Numbered from the stretch's first letter, positions 1 to 11,111 are shown. The stretch: DNA of 64,000 bases from Citrobacter enshiensis (GCF_029338175.1 NZ_CP119862.1:4620839-4684838), one strand, 5' to 3'. The notes: generated by a model not told the origin, from the sequence alone. Numbers and translations are program-made.

Positions 1-103
1 AGGGTGATGGCATGCCAAATAATGATTTAATTATCAGGACTGATTGTGGATGGTTAAGATTGAGGAGTATCGTGAATGGCAGAGATTTCAGATATGACAG
101 AAA

Positions 104-137
104 ACTCACACTCTCCCATATTCCGGAGAGTGTGAGT
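104..137 (-). terminator. argCBH operon terminator hairpin
   Basis: A perfect 13-bp stem (104-116 with 125-137) and 8-nt loop lie just past the argH stop codon. On the minus strand the stem is followed by TTTT and then mixed sequence, so this is a plausible but not strong intrinsic terminator for the leftward argCBH transcript. I see no gene in bases 1-103. Confidence 0.7.
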
Positions 138-145
138 AGAAATCG

Positions 146-1519
146 TTAACCCAGGCGCGCCTTCGCGTAGTCGATCGCCTGAGCAACCTGCTGCGGCGAA
201 ACACCGCCTTTTGCCGCCCGTTTATCCAGACAGGATTGCAGCGACAGGATTGGATAAACATCATCGCCAATCGCCGCACTGAACTTCTGCAAATCCTTCA
301 GCGACAACGCTTCCAGCGGCTTACCCTGGCGAATTGCTTCAACCACCGCTTCGCCCACAATATGATGCGCTTCGCGGAACGGTACGCCTTTGGCGACCAG
401 ATAATCCGCCAGTTCCGTCGCATTGGCATAGCCCTGCTGCGCCGCTTCCTGGCAACGAGGACGCTTCACCTGAATGCCATCCAGCACCAGCGCCGCCATG
501 TGCAGACAATCCAGCCAGGTGTCGAGCGCGTCGAACAACCCCTCTTTGTCTTCCTGCATATCTTTGTTATACGCCAGCGGCAGACCTTTCAGCGTCATCA
601 TCATGCCGGTCAGTGCGCCCTGCACACGGCCGCATTTCCCACGGATCAGTTCCAGCGCATCCGGGTTTTTCTTCTGCGGCATCAGAGAAGAGCCAGAAGT
701 CACACGATCGGAAAGCTCAACAAAGCCCGCTTCGCCGGTATTAAAGAAAATCAGGTCTTCTGCGAAGCGTGACAGGTGAACCATCCCGATAGACGCATCG
801 GACAGCAGTTCAAGGACATGGTCACGATCGGAAACGCTGTCCAGGCTGTTACGGGTAGCCGACGCAAAGCCCAGCCAGCCAGCCAGCTGTTCACGGTCAA
901 TCTCGTAAGCGGTACCCGCCAACGCGCCGCAACCTAATGGGCTGACGTCCAGACGCTTAAGCGCATCCTGCAGGCGACTCTCATCGCGGGCCAGCATTTC
1001 AACGTAAGCCAGGCACCAGTGGGCAAACGTGACTGGCTGCGCACGTTGAAGATGGGTATACCCCGGCATCACCGCGTCCTGGTTATTTTGCGCGGTTTCC
1101 ACCAATGCGCTTTGCAGTTGACGGTTGGCGCTCAGCAGCTCCGCGACGGTCTCTTTGCACCACAACTTCAGATCGGTCGCGACCTGATCGTTACGGCTAC
1201 GTCCGGTATGCAGCTTTTTACCTAGCTGGCCGACTTTGTCGATCAGCTTGCCTTCCACCCAGCTATGAATATCTTCAGCATCACTTTTCAAGATCTGCTG
1301 CGGGTCCAGACGCACCTCTTCCAGCAGATTGTTCAGAGCTTCTTCCAGCTGTAGCTGTTCATCTGCGGTCAACACGCCAACGGTCACCAGCGCTTTGGAC
1401 CAGGCCACAGAGCCGACGATATCCTGCTCCGCCAGGCGATAGTCGAAGCGCAAAGAGTCATTGAACTGTTTGAACCGTTGATCCGCAGCCTGTGTAAAAC
1501 GCCCACCCCAAAGTGCCAT
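146..1519 (-). CDS. argH: Argininosuccinate lyase
   Basis: Last step of arginine synthesis: splits argininosuccinate into arginine and fumarate in the cytoplasm. The 457-residue product has the usual length of the enterobacterial enzyme and the fumarase/aspartase superfamily signature [12 protein letters not shown] near residue 280, which carries the catalytic serine loop; the N-terminal MALWGGRF is the standard start of the family. It is the last gene of the leftward argC-argB-argH operon, separated from argB by 117 bp that hold REP-like repeats, and is followed by a hairpin terminator. Regulation is expected from the ARG boxes upstream of argC. Identification is by strong resemblance to E. 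coli ArgH. Confidence 0.98.
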   Translation of the reverse strand: MALWGGRFTQAADQRFKQFNDSLRFDYRLAEQDIVGSVAWSKALVTVGVLTADEQLQLEEALNNLLEEVRLDPQQILKSDAEDIHSWVEGKLIDKVGQLGKKLHTGRSRNDQVATDLKLWCKETVAELLSANRQLQSALVETAQNNQDAVMPGYTHLQRAQPVTFAHWCLAYVEMLARDESRLQDALKRLDVSPLGCGALAGTAYEIDREQLAGWLGFASATRNSLDSVSDRDHVLELLSDASIGMVHLSRFAEDLIFFNTGEAGFVELSDRVTSGSSLMPQKKNPDALELIRGKCGRVQGALTGMMMTLKGLPLAYNKDMQEDKEGLFDALDTWLDCLHMAALVLDGIQVKRPRCQEAAQQGYANATELADYLVAKGVPFREAHHIVGEAVVEAIRQGKPLEALSLKDLQKFSAAIGDDVYPILSLQSCLDKRAAKGGVSPQQVAQAIDYAKARLG

Positions 1520-1550
1520 AACATGCTTCCTTAATTTCTTGAAATTTATT

Positions 1551-1624
1551 GCCGGATGGCGCTTCGCTTATCCGGCCTACACGTTTTGTTTACGTTGACC
1601 CGATCAGGCGCAGCCGCCATCGGG
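1551..1624. repeat. REP/BIME element between argB and argH
   Basis: Positions 1551-1580 read as a classical REP unit (GCCGGATGGCG...TTATCCGGCCTAC, an interrupted palindrome). A second hairpin, CCCGAT (1599-1604) with ATCGGG (1619-1624), follows in inverted sense. The pair forms a BIME-like element inside the argCBH transcript. In other operons such elements stabilise upstream mRNA; that role is inferred here. Confidence 0.85.
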
Positions 1625-1636
1625 CACAGAAATAGA

Positions 1637-2413
1637 TTACGCCAAAATACGCGTACCGATCGGCGTACCATTAAACAGCGCCGGAAGCTGTTCCGCATGA
1701 CGCCAGGAGGCGATATCCACCGGACGACCCAGCGTCCGCGCCGCATCCAGAGCCGCATTCACCTTCACAATCATGCCATCAGTAATGATACCCTGATCAA
1801 TCAGTTGCTCCGCTTTGTCGGCAGTGATTTCCGCAATACGCTGACCTTTCCCATCGAGAATCCCGCTCACATCGGAGAGCAGGATGAGATCCGCGCCGAG
1901 CGTTGCCGCCAGCGCTGTCGCCGCCTGATCGGCGTTAACGTTCATCAGCTGGCCTTCTTCGGTCACGCCGATTGAGCTAACCACCGGCAGAAAACCACTT
2001 TCCAGCAGGGTGTTAATCAGCTTAGGCGAACCCGGCTGCGCCAGTCCAACATGGCCTAACGCTTCGTCGAGCTGAGTCACTTTTACGCTGTCACCGTCGC
2101 CAAGATAAAGACCTACGGAGGCAATATGATGTTTCTTCGCCCACGCCAGCAGGGTTTTGTTTGCCGTTCCCGCCAGCGCGCCGGTAATAATGTTGATCTG
2201 GTCGGCAGGCGTTACACGCAGGCCGTTTTTCTTTTTCACCGGCAGGTTGAGCCCTTTCATCAGCTCATCCACCACACAGCCACCGCCATGCACGATGACC
2301 AGCGGACGCTGATGCGACTCACGATAGTTCACCAGCGCGGTAAACAGACGCTCCAGCGCTTCTTCGCTATCCAGTAATACGCCGCCCAGCTTGATAATCA
2401 ATGGATTCATCAT
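1637..2413 (-). CDS. argB: Acetylglutamate kinase
   Basis: Second step of ornithine synthesis: phosphorylates N-acetyl-L-glutamate with ATP. The amino-acid kinase fold is shown by the glycine-rich N-terminal [16 protein letters not shown] near residue 40 and the C-terminal nucleotide region [15 protein letters not shown] place the start at the first of two adjacent ATG codons ([11 protein letters not shown]; 258 residues), because AAGG lies about 7 nt upstream and E. coli ArgB begins the same way; the reading frame is open 13 codons further but that extension has no family counterpart and would run into argC. Only 7 nt separate it from the argC stop, so the two are probably translationally coupled. 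Confidence 0.97.
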   Translation of the reverse strand: MMNPLIIKLGGVLLDSEEALERLFTALVNYRESHQRPLVIVHGGGCVVDELMKGLNLPVKKKNGLRVTPADQINIITGALAGTANKTLLAWAKKHHIASVGLYLGDGDSVKVTQLDEALGHVGLAQPGSPKLINTLLESGFLPVVSSIGVTEEGQLMNVNADQAATALAATLGADLILLSDVSGILDGKGQRIAEITADKAEQLIDQGIITDGMIVKVNAALDAARTLGRPVDIASWRHAEQLPALFNGTPIGTRILA

Positions 2414-2420
2414 TGCACCC

Positions 2421-3425
2421 TTAAATAAGAGACTGCGTTTCGGCAAAGCCAAAACGGATGTTAGCGCACTGCATGGCCTGCGCCGCTGCGCCTTTCAATA
2501 AGTTGTCTTCGGTCGCCACAATAATCAGGTGCTCACCCTGCACTGCGAATCCGATATCGCAGAACGGTAACCCAACAACGTTCTTCAGCGCCGGAACGCC
2601 TTTGTCATACAGACGCACCAGCGGTTTATCGCCATACGCCTGCTGCAATACCTGCCCTACCTGAGCCTGCGTGACACCCGGTTTCAGGCGGCAGGTAATG
2701 GTTTCCAGAATGCCCCGTGGGAAGTTACCCAGATGCGGCGTGAAGATCACGTCTGCCCCCAGATGCGTTGCGATTTCCGGCTGATGGCGGTGAGTAAACA
2801 CGCCGTACGGTTGCAGGCTCACTTCGCAGAAGCTATTCGAAATTGCGGCCTTGCGCCCGGCACCGCTCACGCCGCTGGTGGCGTTAATCACCGGCCACTG
2901 GGAGAGTTCAAGAAGATCGGCATCAATCAGCGGTTTCAGCGATAACTGCGCTGCCGTGGGATAACACCCCGGTACGGCAATCAGGTTTGCCTCTTTCAGT
3001 TTATCGGCGCTCCACTCAGCCAGACCGTACACCGCCTGCTCCAGCAGTTCAGGGTGCTGATGCGTAAAACCATAATATGTCTCGTAGAAGGCGCCATCAT
3101 TAACGCGGAACGCACCGGAGAGGTCGAACACCACACAGCCTGCCGCCAGAAATTGCGGCGCGAGATCGTGGCTCACCTCATGGGCAGTGGCGAGGAACAC
3201 CACATCCACCCCTGCGCTAAACTCGCTAATATCAGACATCGGTTGCAACGCCAAATCGACAATGCCCTTTAACTGCGGATGTAAATCGGAGATTAATTTT
3301 CCTGCATCATTGCTTTGCGCTGAGACGGTCAAAGCGGTTATGGTCATATCAGGATGGCGATTTACATAGGTCACAAGCTCTGCGCCAGCGTAACCACTGG
3401 CACCCACAATCAGCGTATTCAACAT
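2421..3425 (-). CDS. argC: N-acetyl-gamma-glutamyl-phosphate reductase
   Basis: Third step of ornithine synthesis: NADPH-dependent reduction of N-acetylglutamyl phosphate to the semialdehyde. The 334-residue product shows the nucleotide-binding GASGYAG at residues 8-14 and the active-site cysteine at residue 154 in [10 protein letters not shown]. It is the first gene of the argCBH operon; its ATG lies about 180 bp from the divergent argE start, with ARG boxes in between. Confidence 0.97.
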   Translation of the reverse strand: MLNTLIVGASGYAGAELVTYVNRHPDMTITALTVSAQSNDAGKLISDLHPQLKGIVDLALQPMSDISEFSAGVDVVFLATAHEVSHDLAPQFLAAGCVVFDLSGAFRVNDGAFYETYYGFTHQHPELLEQAVYGLAEWSADKLKEANLIAVPGCYPTAAQLSLKPLIDADLLELSQWPVINATSGVSGAGRKAAISNSFCEVSLQPYGVFTHRHQPEIATHLGADVIFTPHLGNFPRGILETITCRLKPGVTQAQVGQVLQQAYGDKPLVRLYDKGVPALKNVVGLPFCDIGFAVQGEHLIIVATEDNLLKGAAAQAMQCANIRFGFAETQSLI

Positions 3426-3539
3426 CGGGGCTGTTCACCTTCTTACGTCTATGTGATCGGGAAGACGGGAATCTTCCTCACCGGGTTAAGGTTTTTCACC
3501 TCACCTTACACTTGGTGGGTTTTATTACGCTTAACGTTA

Positions 3540-3577
3540 TTGTATTTTTATTCACAAATACTGCATGAATATTGATA
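3540..3577. promoter_or_regulatory. Tandem ARG boxes of the argE/argCBH divergent promoters
   Basis: Two 18-bp elements, at about 3540-3556 (TTTTTATTCA core) and 3559-3577 (CATGAATATT core), match the ArgR box pattern TGAAT-AT-rich-ATTCA. They sit between the divergent argC and argE starts, as in the E. coli bipolar argECBH operator. Arginine-bound ArgR hexamers are expected to repress both directions. Confidence 0.88.
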
Positions 3578-3603
3578 CTATCATGACCTAAGGTGTGTCA
3601 ACA

Positions 3604-4755
3604 ATGAAAAACGATTTACCGCCATTTATCGAGATTTACCGCGCTCTGATTGCCACACCATCGATTAGCGCAACCGAAGAAGCGCTGGATCAAAGCAATG
3701 CGTCTTTAATCACTCTGCTGGCTGAATGGTTTAAAGATTTGGGCTTTCAGGTTGAAGTTCAGCCCGTCCCCGGTACCCGCAATAAATTCAATATGCTGGC
3801 AAGCGCCGGACAAGGTGCCGGTGGCCTGTTGCTGGCTGGGCATACCGACACGGTACCGTTTGATGATGGACGCTGGACGCGCGACCCTTTCACGCTGACC
3901 GAACACGACAATAAGCTCTACGGTCTGGGCACGGCTGACATGAAAGGTTTCTTCGCGTTTATTCTCGACGCCCTACGCGACATGGATGTGACAAAGCTGA
4001 AGAAACCGCTCTACATTCTGGCGACCGCCGATGAAGAAACCAGCATGGCGGGCGCACGCTATTTTGCGGAGACCTCCTCTCTGCGCCCGGACTGCGCGAT
4101 TATTGGCGAACCGACATCGCTGCAACCGGTACGCGCCCACAAAGGCCATATTTCAAATGCGATACGCATTCTGGGTCAGTCGGGACACTCCAGCGATCCG
4201 GCGCGCGGCGTTAACGCAATTGAACTGATGCATGACGCTATTGGCCGCATCATGCAACTGCGTGACGACCTGAAAGAACGTTATCACTACGAGGCGTTTA
4301 CCGTCCCGTACCCAACGTTAAATCTGGGTCATATTCATGGCGGTGATGCAGCGAACCGCATCTGTGCGTGTTGTGAACTGCATATGGATATCCGTCCGCT
4401 GCCGGGCATGACGCTGAATGATCTTAACGGCCTGCTCAATGATGCTCTGGCACCGGTGAGCGAACGCTGGCCTGGTCGCCTGACGGTGTCAGAATTGCAC
4501 CCGCCCATCCCAGGCTATGAGTGTCCGCCCAATCATCAACTGGTTGAAGTGGTCGAAAAGCTGCTGGGGACGCAAACGGACGTGGTGAACTACTGCACCG
4601 AAGCGCCGTTTATCCAGACGCTATGCCCAACGCTGGTGCTCGGACCGGGTTCCATTAACCAGGCCCACCAGCCGGATGAGTATCTGGAAACCCGCTTCAT
4701 TAAGCCAACCCGTGAATTGATCACTCAAGTGGTACATCACTTCTGCTGGCATTAA
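3604..4755 (+). CDS. argE: Acetylornithine deacetylase
   Basis: Hydrolyses N2-acetylornithine to ornithine and acetate, the linear arginine route of enteric bacteria. This is an M20 metallopeptidase: H80 and D82 in [10 protein letters not shown]112 in GTADMKG, and the E144/E145 pair in ADEETS are the metal and catalytic residues. The start is the ATG at 3604 (383 residues, the E. coli length); a GTG three codons upstream is in frame, but it lies within the AAGGTG Shine-Dalgarno (3590-3595) that serves the ATG. It is divergent from argC and shares the ARG boxes. Confidence 0.97.
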   Translation: MKNDLPPFIEIYRALIATPSISATEEALDQSNASLITLLAEWFKDLGFQVEVQPVPGTRNKFNMLASAGQGAGGLLLAGHTDTVPFDDGRWTRDPFTLTEHDNKLYGLGTADMKGFFAFILDALRDMDVTKLKKPLYILATADEETSMAGARYFAETSSLRPDCAIIGEPTSLQPVRAHKGHISNAIRILGQSGHSSDPARGVNAIELMHDAIGRIMQLRDDLKERYHYEAFTVPYPTLNLGHIHGGDAANRICACCELHMDIRPLPGMTLNDLNGLLNDALAPVSERWPGRLTVSELHPPIPGYECPPNHQLVEVVEKLLGTQTDVVNYCTEAPFIQTLCPTLVLGPGSINQAHQPDEYLETRFIKPTRELITQVVHHFCWH

Positions 4756-5099
4756 CGATCCCTCGCCTCGCTCATCCGAAGGGAATACGCGAGGCGATGT
4801 CTTTACATTTCTATTAGCAATGCTTATCTGATTCTTGCTGAATTAAATAGCGTAAATTGCTGCCATATATTCGTTTGCTGAACCGATTTCGCAGCAATTG
4901 ACGCCACGTCTTTTACGTGGCTTTATAAAAGACGACAAAGAACAATGTCCGAAAGATTCCATATTGCAGCAAGGCCGCGCACAAGCACTTTCCAGGGAAC
5001 TGACATCAGCCAGTGACCCAGGTGGGCGAGCGCAGCCAGCACCGCTGCGGCGTGAAAGATACAGGGCAATCAAATTAAAGATGGGGTGTCTGGGGTCAT
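4756..5099 (+). other. argE-ppc intergenic region
   Basis: This 344-bp stretch has no convincing gene. It contains the argE terminator and a second tight hairpin, GCCACGT (4903-4909) with ACGTGGC (4915-4921), followed by TTTAT, which looks like a weak terminator or leader structure. The rest should hold the ppc promoter; a GGGG-rich Shine-Dalgarno precedes the ppc ATG. No operator was recognised. Confidence 0.6.
4763..4797 (+). terminator. argE terminator
   Basis: A 9-bp stem, TCGCCTCGC (4763-4771) with GCGAGGCGA (4789-4797), starts 8 nt after the argE stop and is followed by TGTCTTTACATTTC. It is a plausible intrinsic terminator. Confidence 0.65.
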
Positions 5100-7751
5100 A
5101 TGAACGAACAATATTCCGCGTTGCGTAGTAATGTCAGTATGCTCGGCAAAGTGCTGGGAGAAACCATCAAAGATGCGTTGGGAGAGAGCATTCTTGATCG
5201 CGTAGAAACAATCCGTAAGCTGTCGAAATCTTCTCGTGCTGGCAATGAAGCCAACCGCCAGGAGTTGCTCACTACGCTACAGAATCTGTCCAACGACGAG
5301 CTTTTACCGGTTGCCCGTGCGTTCAGTCAGTTTCTGAATCTGGCCAACACCGCTGAGCAATACCACAGTATTTCGCCGCATGGCGAAGCTGCCAGCAACC
5401 CGGAAGTGATCGCCCGCACCCTGCGTAAACTGAAAAACCAACCCAATCTCGATGAAGCCACCATCAGAAAGGCCGTGGAGTCCTTGTCCCTGGAACTGGT
5501 GCTCACCGCACACCCGACAGAGATCACTCGCCGCACGCTGATTCATAAAATGGGTGAAGTTAACGCCTGCCTGAAGCAGCTTGATAACAAAGACATCGTC
5601 GATTACGAACGTCATCAACTGATGCGCCGTCTGCGTCAGCTGATCGCCCAGTCCTGGCATACCGATGAGATCCGTAAGCTACGCCCAAGCCCGGTGGATG
5701 AAGCCAAATGGGGCTTTGCCGTTGTTGAAAACAGTCTGTGGCAGGGGGTACCTAACTACCTGCGTGAGCTGAACGAACAGCTCGAAGAGAATCTGGGTTA
5801 CACACTGCCGGTTGATTTCGTTCCCGTCCGTTTTACCTCCTGGATGGGCGGTGACCGTGACGGCAACCCAAACGTAACGGCAGATATTACCCGCCATGTG
5901 ATGTTGCTAAGTCGCTGGAAAGCCACCGACCTCTTCCTGAAAGACATTCAATTTTTAATTTCCGAACTGTCCATGGTCGATGCCACGCCTGCGCTCCTGG
6001 AACTGGTGGGTGAAGAAGGTGCATCGGAGCCTTACCGCTACCTGATGAAAAATCTGCGTTCGCGCCTGATGGCGACACAGTCCTGGCTGGAAGCCCGCCT
6101 GAAAGGTGAAAAACTGCCGAAACCGGCAGGTCTACTGACCCAAAACGAACAGCTATGGGAGCCTCTGTACGCCTGTTATCAGTCGCTTCAGGCATGTGGT
6201 ATGGGCATCATCGCCAACGGCGAACTCCTCGACACCCTTCGCCGCGTAAAATGCTTTGGCGTACCGCTGGTCCGCATTGATATCCGTCAGGAGAGCACCC
6301 GTCATACTGAAGCGCTGGGTGAATTGACCCGTTACCTGGGTCTTGGCGATTATGAAAACTGGTCAGAAGCCGACAAGCAGGCCTTCCTGATCCGCGAACT
6401 GAACTCCAAACGTCCGCTGTTGCCGCGTCAATGGGAGCCGAGCAATGAAACCCGCGAAGTGCTTGATACCTGCCAGGTCATCGCCGAAGCACCGCTCGGT
6501 TCCATCGCCGCTTACGTCATTTCGATGGCAAAAACCCCGTCTGACGTACTGGCCGTTCATCTGCTGTTGAAAGAAGCCGGCATTGGCTTTGCCATGCCTG
6601 TTGCGCCACTGTTCGAAACGCTGGATGACCTGAACAATGCCGATAGCGTGATGACGCAGTTGTTGAATATCGACTGGTATCGCGGGTTTATCCAGGGCAA
6701 GCAGATGGTCATGATCGGCTACTCTGACTCCGCGAAAGACGCCGGTGTGATGGCCGCGTCCTGGGCGCAGTATCAGGCGCAGGACGCGCTGATCAAAACC
6801 TGTGAAAAAGCAGGTATTGAGCTGACGTTGTTCCATGGGCGCGGCGGCTCCATTGGTCGCGGCGGTGCCCCAGCCCATGCGGCGCTCCTCTCCCAACCGC
6901 CAGGCAGCCTAAAAGGCGGACTGCGCGTCACCGAGCAAGGTGAGATGATCCGCTTCAAATACGGTCTGCCGGAAGTGACCATCAGCAGTCTGTCTTTGTA
7001 CACCAGCGCGATTCTGGAGGCCAACCTGCTGCCGCCGCCGGAACCGAAAGAAGACTGGCGTCATATTATGGATGAGTTGTCTGTCATCTCTTGCGACATG
7101 TATCGTGGCTACGTGCGTGAAAACAAAGACTTTGTGCCGTATTTCCGCTCTGCAACGCCAGAACAGGAACTGGCTAAATTGCCGCTTGGCTCGCGTCCGG
7201 CAAAACGTCGACCCACCGGTGGCGTTGAATCACTGCGCGCCATCCCGTGGATCTTTGCCTGGACGCAAAACCGCCTGATGCTCCCGGCCTGGTTAGGTGC
7301 AGGTACCGCGCTGCAAAAAGTGGTCGAAGATGGCAAGCAAAGCGAACTGGAAACCATGTGTCGTGACTGGCCGTTCTTCTCCACGCGTCTTGCGATGCTG
7401 GAAATGGTGTTCTCAAAAGCTGACCTGTGGCTGGCGGAATACTACGATCAGCGGCTGGTCAAAAAAGAGCTGTGGCCGCTGGGTGAAGAGTTGCGCCATC
7501 TGCAGGAAGAAGACATCAAGGTGGTGCTGGCGATCGCCAACGACGCCCACCTGATGGCTGACCTGCCGTGGATTGCCGAGTCTATCCAGTTAAGAAACGT
7601 CTACACTGACCCGCTGAACGTCCTGCAGGCAGAGTTGTTACACCGCTCGCGCCTGGCGGAAGAACAGGGTAAAGAACCTGATCCGCGCGTTGAACAAGCG
7701 CTGATGGTCACCATCGCTGGCGTGGCTGCCGGCATGCGCAATACTGGCTAA
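5100..7751 (+). CDS. ppc: Phosphoenolpyruvate carboxylase
   Basis: Anaplerotic carboxylation of phosphoenolpyruvate to oxaloacetate. The 883-residue product has exactly the E. coli length and all hallmark motifs: the catalytic H138 in [25 protein letters not shown] near residue 245, [10 protein letters not shown] near 540 and the glycine-rich loop [14 protein letters not shown] near 580. The C-terminus MRNTG carries the conserved terminal glycine. It is monocistronic, with a terminator right after the stop. Confidence 0.99.
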   Translation: MNEQYSALRSNVSMLGKVLGETIKDALGESILDRVETIRKLSKSSRAGNEANRQELLTTLQNLSNDELLPVARAFSQFLNLANTAEQYHSISPHGEAASNPEVIARTLRKLKNQPNLDEATIRKAVESLSLELVLTAHPTEITRRTLIHKMGEVNACLKQLDNKDIVDYERHQLMRRLRQLIAQSWHTDEIRKLRPSPVDEAKWGFAVVENSLWQGVPNYLRELNEQLEENLGYTLPVDFVPVRFTSWMGGDRDGNPNVTADITRHVMLLSRWKATDLFLKDIQFLISELSMVDATPALLELVGEEGASEPYRYLMKNLRSRLMATQSWLEARLKGEKLPKPAGLLTQNEQLWEPLYACYQSLQACGMGIIANGELLDTLRRVKCFGVPLVRIDIRQESTRHTEALGELTRYLGLGDYENWSEADKQAFLIRELNSKRPLLPRQWEPSNETREVLDTCQVIAEAPLGSIAAYVISMAKTPSDVLAVHLLLKEAGIGFAMPVAPLFETLDDLNNADSVMTQLLNIDWYRGFIQGKQMVMIGYSDSAKDAGVMAASWAQYQAQDALIKTCEKAGIELTLFHGRGGSIGRGGAPAHAALLSQPPGSLKGGLRVTEQGEMIRFKYGLPEVTISSLSLYTSAILEANLLPPPEPKEDWRHIMDELSVISCDMYRGYVRENKDFVPYFRSATPEQELAKLPLGSRPAKRRPTGGVESLRAIPWIFAWTQNRLMLPAWLGAGTALQKVVEDGKQSELETMCRDWPFFSTRLAMLEMVFSKADLWLAEYYDQRLVKKELWPLGEELRHLQEEDIKVVLAIANDAHLMADLPWIAESIQLRNVYTDPLNVLQAELLHRSRLAEEQGKEPDPRVEQALMVTIAGVAAGMRNTG

Positions 7752-7758
7752 TTCCCCC

Positions 7759-7786
7759 GCCCCTTCGCGTTTTTGCGCGAAGGGGC
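7759..7786 (+). terminator. ppc terminator hairpin
   Basis: An 11-bp GC-rich stem (7759-7769 with 7776-7786) with loop TTTTTG lies 8 nt past the ppc stop. The downstream sequence CAAAATTCTG has only a poor U-tract, so termination may be partial. Confidence 0.7.
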
Positions 7787-7937
7787 CAAAATTCTGCTGT
7801 CATATTTTCTGCTTATTCAATATATTTCTGTCTGTATTTTATTCACCCATGGATATTTATTATTCGTCTTGATGGTTCAGATTCTCTTAAGGTTCCGGTG
7901 CTACGTTTGGCGCCACAATTAAAGACAGGCTCACTAT

Positions 7938-9671
7938 ATGCAATCCATAAAATTCCAGCCTAAGCCAGCATTCAGCTGGAAAGCTCTAGGCTGGGCGCTT
8001 CTCTATTTTTGGTTCTTTTCCACATTATTACAGGCCATTATCCTTCTTAGCGGTTACAGTGGAACCAACGGGTTACGTGACTCGATGTTGTTCAGTTCGC
8101 TGTGGCTAATCCCTGTTTTCCTGTTTCCAAACCGTATCCGCATCATCGCTGCCGTCATTGGCATCGTGCTATGGGCGGCGTCACTGGCCGCGTTGAGCTA
8201 TTACGTCATTTACGGGCAAGAGTTCTCGCAAAGCGTGCTGTTCGTGATGTTCGAAACCAATGCGAACGAAGCCAGCGAGTTTCTGAGCCAGTATTTCAGC
8301 CTGAAAATAGTCCTCATCGCGCTGGCATATACGGCTATCGCGATTTTGCTGTGGACGCGCTTACGCCCGGTCTATATTCCGTCGCCCTGGCGCTGGCTGG
8401 TCTCGTTCGCTCTGCTATACGGACTGGTACTGCATCCCCTTGCCGCCAATACGCTCATCAAAGATAAACCTTTCGAGAAGTCGCTGGACGGTCTGGCATC
8501 CCGTATGGAGCCCGCCGCGCCATGGCAGTTTATCTCCGGGTATTATCAGTATCGTCAGCAGCTCACGTCGCTGAACAGCTTACTGAATGAGAATGGCGCG
8601 CTGCCGCCGCTGGCGAACTTTAAAGACAACTCCGGCGATGCTCCGCGCACACTTGTCCTGGTGATTGGCGAGTCCACCCAACGTGGCCGCATGAGTTTGT
8701 ACGGCTACCCGCGTGAAACCACGCCGGAACTGGACGCCCTGCACAAATCAGACCCTAAGCTGACCGTCTTCAATAACGTGGTGACCTCACGGCCATACAC
8801 GATTGAGATCCTGCAGCAGGCGCTGACCTTCGCCAATGAAAAGAACCCGGATCTGTATCTGTCGAAACCGTCACTGATGAACATGATGAAACAGGCGGGC
8901 TATAAGACCTTCTGGATCACCAATCAGCAGACGATGACCGCCCGTAACACCATGCTGACCGTGTTCTCAAAACAGACCGACAAGCAGTTCTACATGAACC
9001 AGCAACGCACTCAAAGTGCCCGTGAATATGACACCAACGTGCTGGCACCGTTTAAAGAAGTGATGGCAGACCCGGCACCGAAGAAATTCATTATCGTTCA
9101 CCTGCTGGGTACCCACATTAAGTACAAATTTCGCTACCCGGAAAACCAGGGCAAGTTTGATGGTAAGACCGATAACGTCCCTGCGGGCCTGAGCGACGAA
9201 GAGCTGGAGTCGTATAACGATTACGATAACGCCAACCTGTATAACGATCACGTTGTCGCCAGTCTGATTAAAGACTACAAAGCAACCGATCCGAACGGCT
9301 TCCTGCTCTACTTCTCCGATCACGGCGAAGAGGTGTACGACACGCCACCGCATAAAACACAGGGGCGCAATGAAGACAACCCAACGCGCCGTATGTATAC
9401 GGTGCCGTTCCTGTTGTGGACGTCGGAAAAATGGCAGGCTGCGCATCCGCGTGATTTATCACAGGATGTCGATCGTAAGTACAGCAGCTCCGAGCTTATC
9501 CACACCTGGTCTGACTTAGCAGGACTAACCTACGACGGCTATGACCCAACGCGTTCCGTCACCAGCCCGCAATTTAAAGAAATTACGCGCTGGATTGGCA
9601 ATCCCTACAAGAAAAACGCGCTGTTTGATTACGACACCCTACCGTATGGGGATCAGGTCGGTAATCAGTAA
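7938..9671 (+). CDS. eptC: LPS heptose phosphoethanolamine transferase
   Basis: Inner-membrane enzyme (E. coli YijP/CptA) that transfers phosphoethanolamine from phosphatidylethanolamine to a core heptose of lipopolysaccharide. The 577-residue protein has about five membrane helices (roughly 14-38, 49-64, 67-90, 122-141, 150-170) and then a periplasmic alkaline-phosphatase-like domain. That domain has the nucleophile T247 in GESTQRG and the metal-site sequence YFSDHGEE near residue 458. It closely resembles E. coli EptC over the full length. It is monocistronic between two hairpins; this decoration affects envelope charge and cationic-peptide sensitivity. Confidence 0.96.
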   Translation: MQSIKFQPKPAFSWKALGWALLYFWFFSTLLQAIILLSGYSGTNGLRDSMLFSSLWLIPVFLFPNRIRIIAAVIGIVLWAASLAALSYYVIYGQEFSQSVLFVMFETNANEASEFLSQYFSLKIVLIALAYTAIAILLWTRLRPVYIPSPWRWLVSFALLYGLVLHPLAANTLIKDKPFEKSLDGLASRMEPAAPWQFISGYYQYRQQLTSLNSLLNENGALPPLANFKDNSGDAPRTLVLVIGESTQRGRMSLYGYPRETTPELDALHKSDPKLTVFNNVVTSRPYTIEILQQALTFANEKNPDLYLSKPSLMNMMKQAGYKTFWITNQQTMTARNTMLTVFSKQTDKQFYMNQQRTQSAREYDTNVLAPFKEVMADPAPKKFIIVHLLGTHIKYKFRYPENQGKFDGKTDNVPAGLSDEELESYNDYDNANLYNDHVVASLIKDYKATDPNGFLLYFSDHGEEVYDTPPHKTQGRNEDNPTRRMYTVPFLLWTSEKWQAAHPRDLSQDVDRKYSSSELIHTWSDLAGLTYDGYDPTRSVTSPQFKEITRWIGNPYKKNALFDYDTLPYGDQVGNQ

Positions 9672-9693
9672 CAGACGTCGTTGGCAGATTGAA

Positions 9694-9722
9694 GGCCACT
9701 CTTTTTAGAGTGGCCTTTTTTT
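9694..9722 (+). terminator. eptC terminator
   Basis: A 9-bp stem, GGCCACTCT (9694-9702) with AGAGTGGCC (9707-9715), TTTT loop and a run of seven T: a strong intrinsic terminator. Confidence 0.93.
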
Positions 9723-9769
9723 ATGATGCCAGTTAATGTTGCCCTGTCAGCGCCAGGTAAGGGATCAAT

Positions 9770-10630
9770 ATGTATCACGACGTCAGCCACCTTCTTTCTC
9801 GTCTCATTAATGGCCCAACGGCGCTGCGCCAGATATATTTCGCCACTGCCAACGCCCCGATCCCCGAGCTGGCTTATCGGGTCGATTTTCCGCGTCTGGA
9901 GATTGTGCTGGAAGGTGAGTTCGTTGATGCAGGGATCTCTGGGATTCCTGCCGCGCTGACACCCGGCGACGTTCTGTACGTCCCGGCTGGCGGCTGGAAT
10001 TTTCCGCAATGGAATACGCCTGTCACCACGCTCAGTATCCTGTTTGGCAAGCAGCAGTTAGGTTTCAGCGTCGTTCACTGGGACGGAAAGCGATACCAAA
10101 ATCTGGCCAAACAGAATGTGGCGCGCCGTGGCCCCCGCATTGGCTCTTTCTTGCTGCAAACGCTGAATGAAATGCAAATGCAGCCGCAGGAACAGCAGAC
10201 CGCCAGACTGATCGTGGCCAGCCTGCTGAGCCATTGCCGCGATCTGCTCGGCAGTCAGATCCAAACCGCATCACGAAGCCACGCGCTTTTCGAAGCCATT
10301 CGCGACTATATTGATGAACACTACGCCACGCCGCTCACCCGGGAATCTGTCGCCCAGGCCTTCTACATCTCGCCAAACTACCTCTCGCACCTGTTTCAAA
10401 AAACCGGCGCCATCGGCTTTAACGAATACCTGAACCACACACGGCTGGAGCATGCGAAGACGCTGCTCAAAGGTTACGATCTTAAAGTCAAAGAAGTGGC
10501 CCACACCTGCGGGTTTGTCGACAGCAACTATTTCTGTCGCCTGTTTCGTAAAAATACGGAGCGTTCACCGTCAGAGTATCGTCGGCAATACCACAGCCAG
10601 CTCACAGAGAAGGACGTGACTCCAGAATGA
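9770..10630 (+). CDS. yijO: AraC-family transcriptional regulator
   Basis: 286-residue regulator with an N-terminal cupin-like effector domain (about residues 1-120) and a C-terminal pair of helix-turn-helix motifs (about 170-275, including ESVAQAFYISPNYLSHLFQK and VKEVAHTCGFVDSNYFCRLF). It matches E. coli YijO throughout. In E. coli it neighbours the frw/pfl PTS and glycyl-radical genes; here that cluster has been deleted and only fragments follow, so its original target may be gone. The effector is not known to me. Confidence 0.93.
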   Translation: MYHDVSHLLSRLINGPTALRQIYFATANAPIPELAYRVDFPRLEIVLEGEFVDAGISGIPAALTPGDVLYVPAGGWNFPQWNTPVTTLSILFGKQQLGFSVVHWDGKRYQNLAKQNVARRGPRIGSFLLQTLNEMQMQPQEQQTARLIVASLLSHCRDLLGSQIQTASRSHALFEAIRDYIDEHYATPLTRESVAQAFYISPNYLSHLFQKTGAIGFNEYLNHTRLEHAKTLLKGYDLKVKEVAHTCGFVDSNYFCRLFRKNTERSPSEYRRQYHSQLTEKDVTPE

Positions 10631-10800
10631 GGTGGGTATGCTGCGGTGCCGTGAGAAGTTTACGCGCCGCACGCATCACGCGCTGCGGCTCGCGAAAAAA
10701 GGCATTAATGCCCGACGGATATCCACCTCCGTTAAACGAGTAACAGGTCTTTCTCAGAATCTGCACCGACTCAACCCCATGTCCATCATGTTGCGGTGAC
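10605..10800 (-). pseudogene. Remnant of a glycyl-radical enzyme activase (pflC-like)
   Basis: The minus strand encodes a short peptide (VQILRKTCYSFNGGG ... AARKLLTAPQHTHLILES) that resembles the central part of PFL-activase radical SAM proteins, where a GGG-SGGE stretch is followed by an HTxIES segment. It is out of register, lacks the CxxxCxxC cluster motif and overlaps the yijO 3' end. In E. coli this is where the leftward frwC-frwB-pflD-pflC-frwD cluster lies, which supports decay of pflC. The match is short, so the assignment is tentative. Confidence 0.45.
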
Positions 10801-10901
10801 AAGCAACAGGCAATCCAACGCGGCGCAGACAGTGGATAAAAATGTCATTTACTGGATTTTTGTAATATCAAAGCAAGAATGATATCCGCATTATGGCGAC
10901 T

Positions 10902-10917
10902 TGTGAGGCATATCGCA
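10902..10917. promoter_or_regulatory. Candidate CRP site in the scar upstream of fsaB
   Basis: TGTGAGGCATATCGCA matches the CRP half-sites TGTGA-N6-TCACA at 9 of 10 positions. It lies in the intergenic part of the scar, about 200 bp before fsaB, and could be the old promoter of the deleted PTS cluster, now driving fsaB-gldA. That reuse is inference. Confidence 0.5.
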
Positions 10918-10974
10918 CTTTGATACTTACATTACATTTGTCCAGTTTTTGGCAGATTTGTCACATAGCGTAGC

Positions 10975-11111
10975 GTGGCACAACTCTTTTATCCTGTAAC
11001 CAGAAAACGGTTATGGGGAGAGGCAGTACCCAATCATTCCACCACGCGCCGGTTAACGCTGCCTCTGCCGATGCGATTGCCAGCCTGCTGCAACACGAAC
11101 TGGAACTGTAA
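10975..11111 (+). pseudogene. ptsA: 3' remnant of the PTS multiphosphoryl protein gene ptsA (frwA)
   Basis: The last 25 codons before the stop at 11109-11111 read [18 protein letters not shown] followed by LLQHELEL. This aligns with the C-terminus of E. coli PtsA/FrwA, which I recall as ending QSLFAAQDAQSILTLLETEL plus two residues. Upstream of about 11040 a coherent frame is lost, and the HPr, enzyme I and most IIA sequence are absent. In E. coli ptsA sits directly upstream of fsaB in the same direction, exactly as this fragment does. It marks the right edge of a deletion of the frw/pfl/ptsA cluster. Confidence 0.7.
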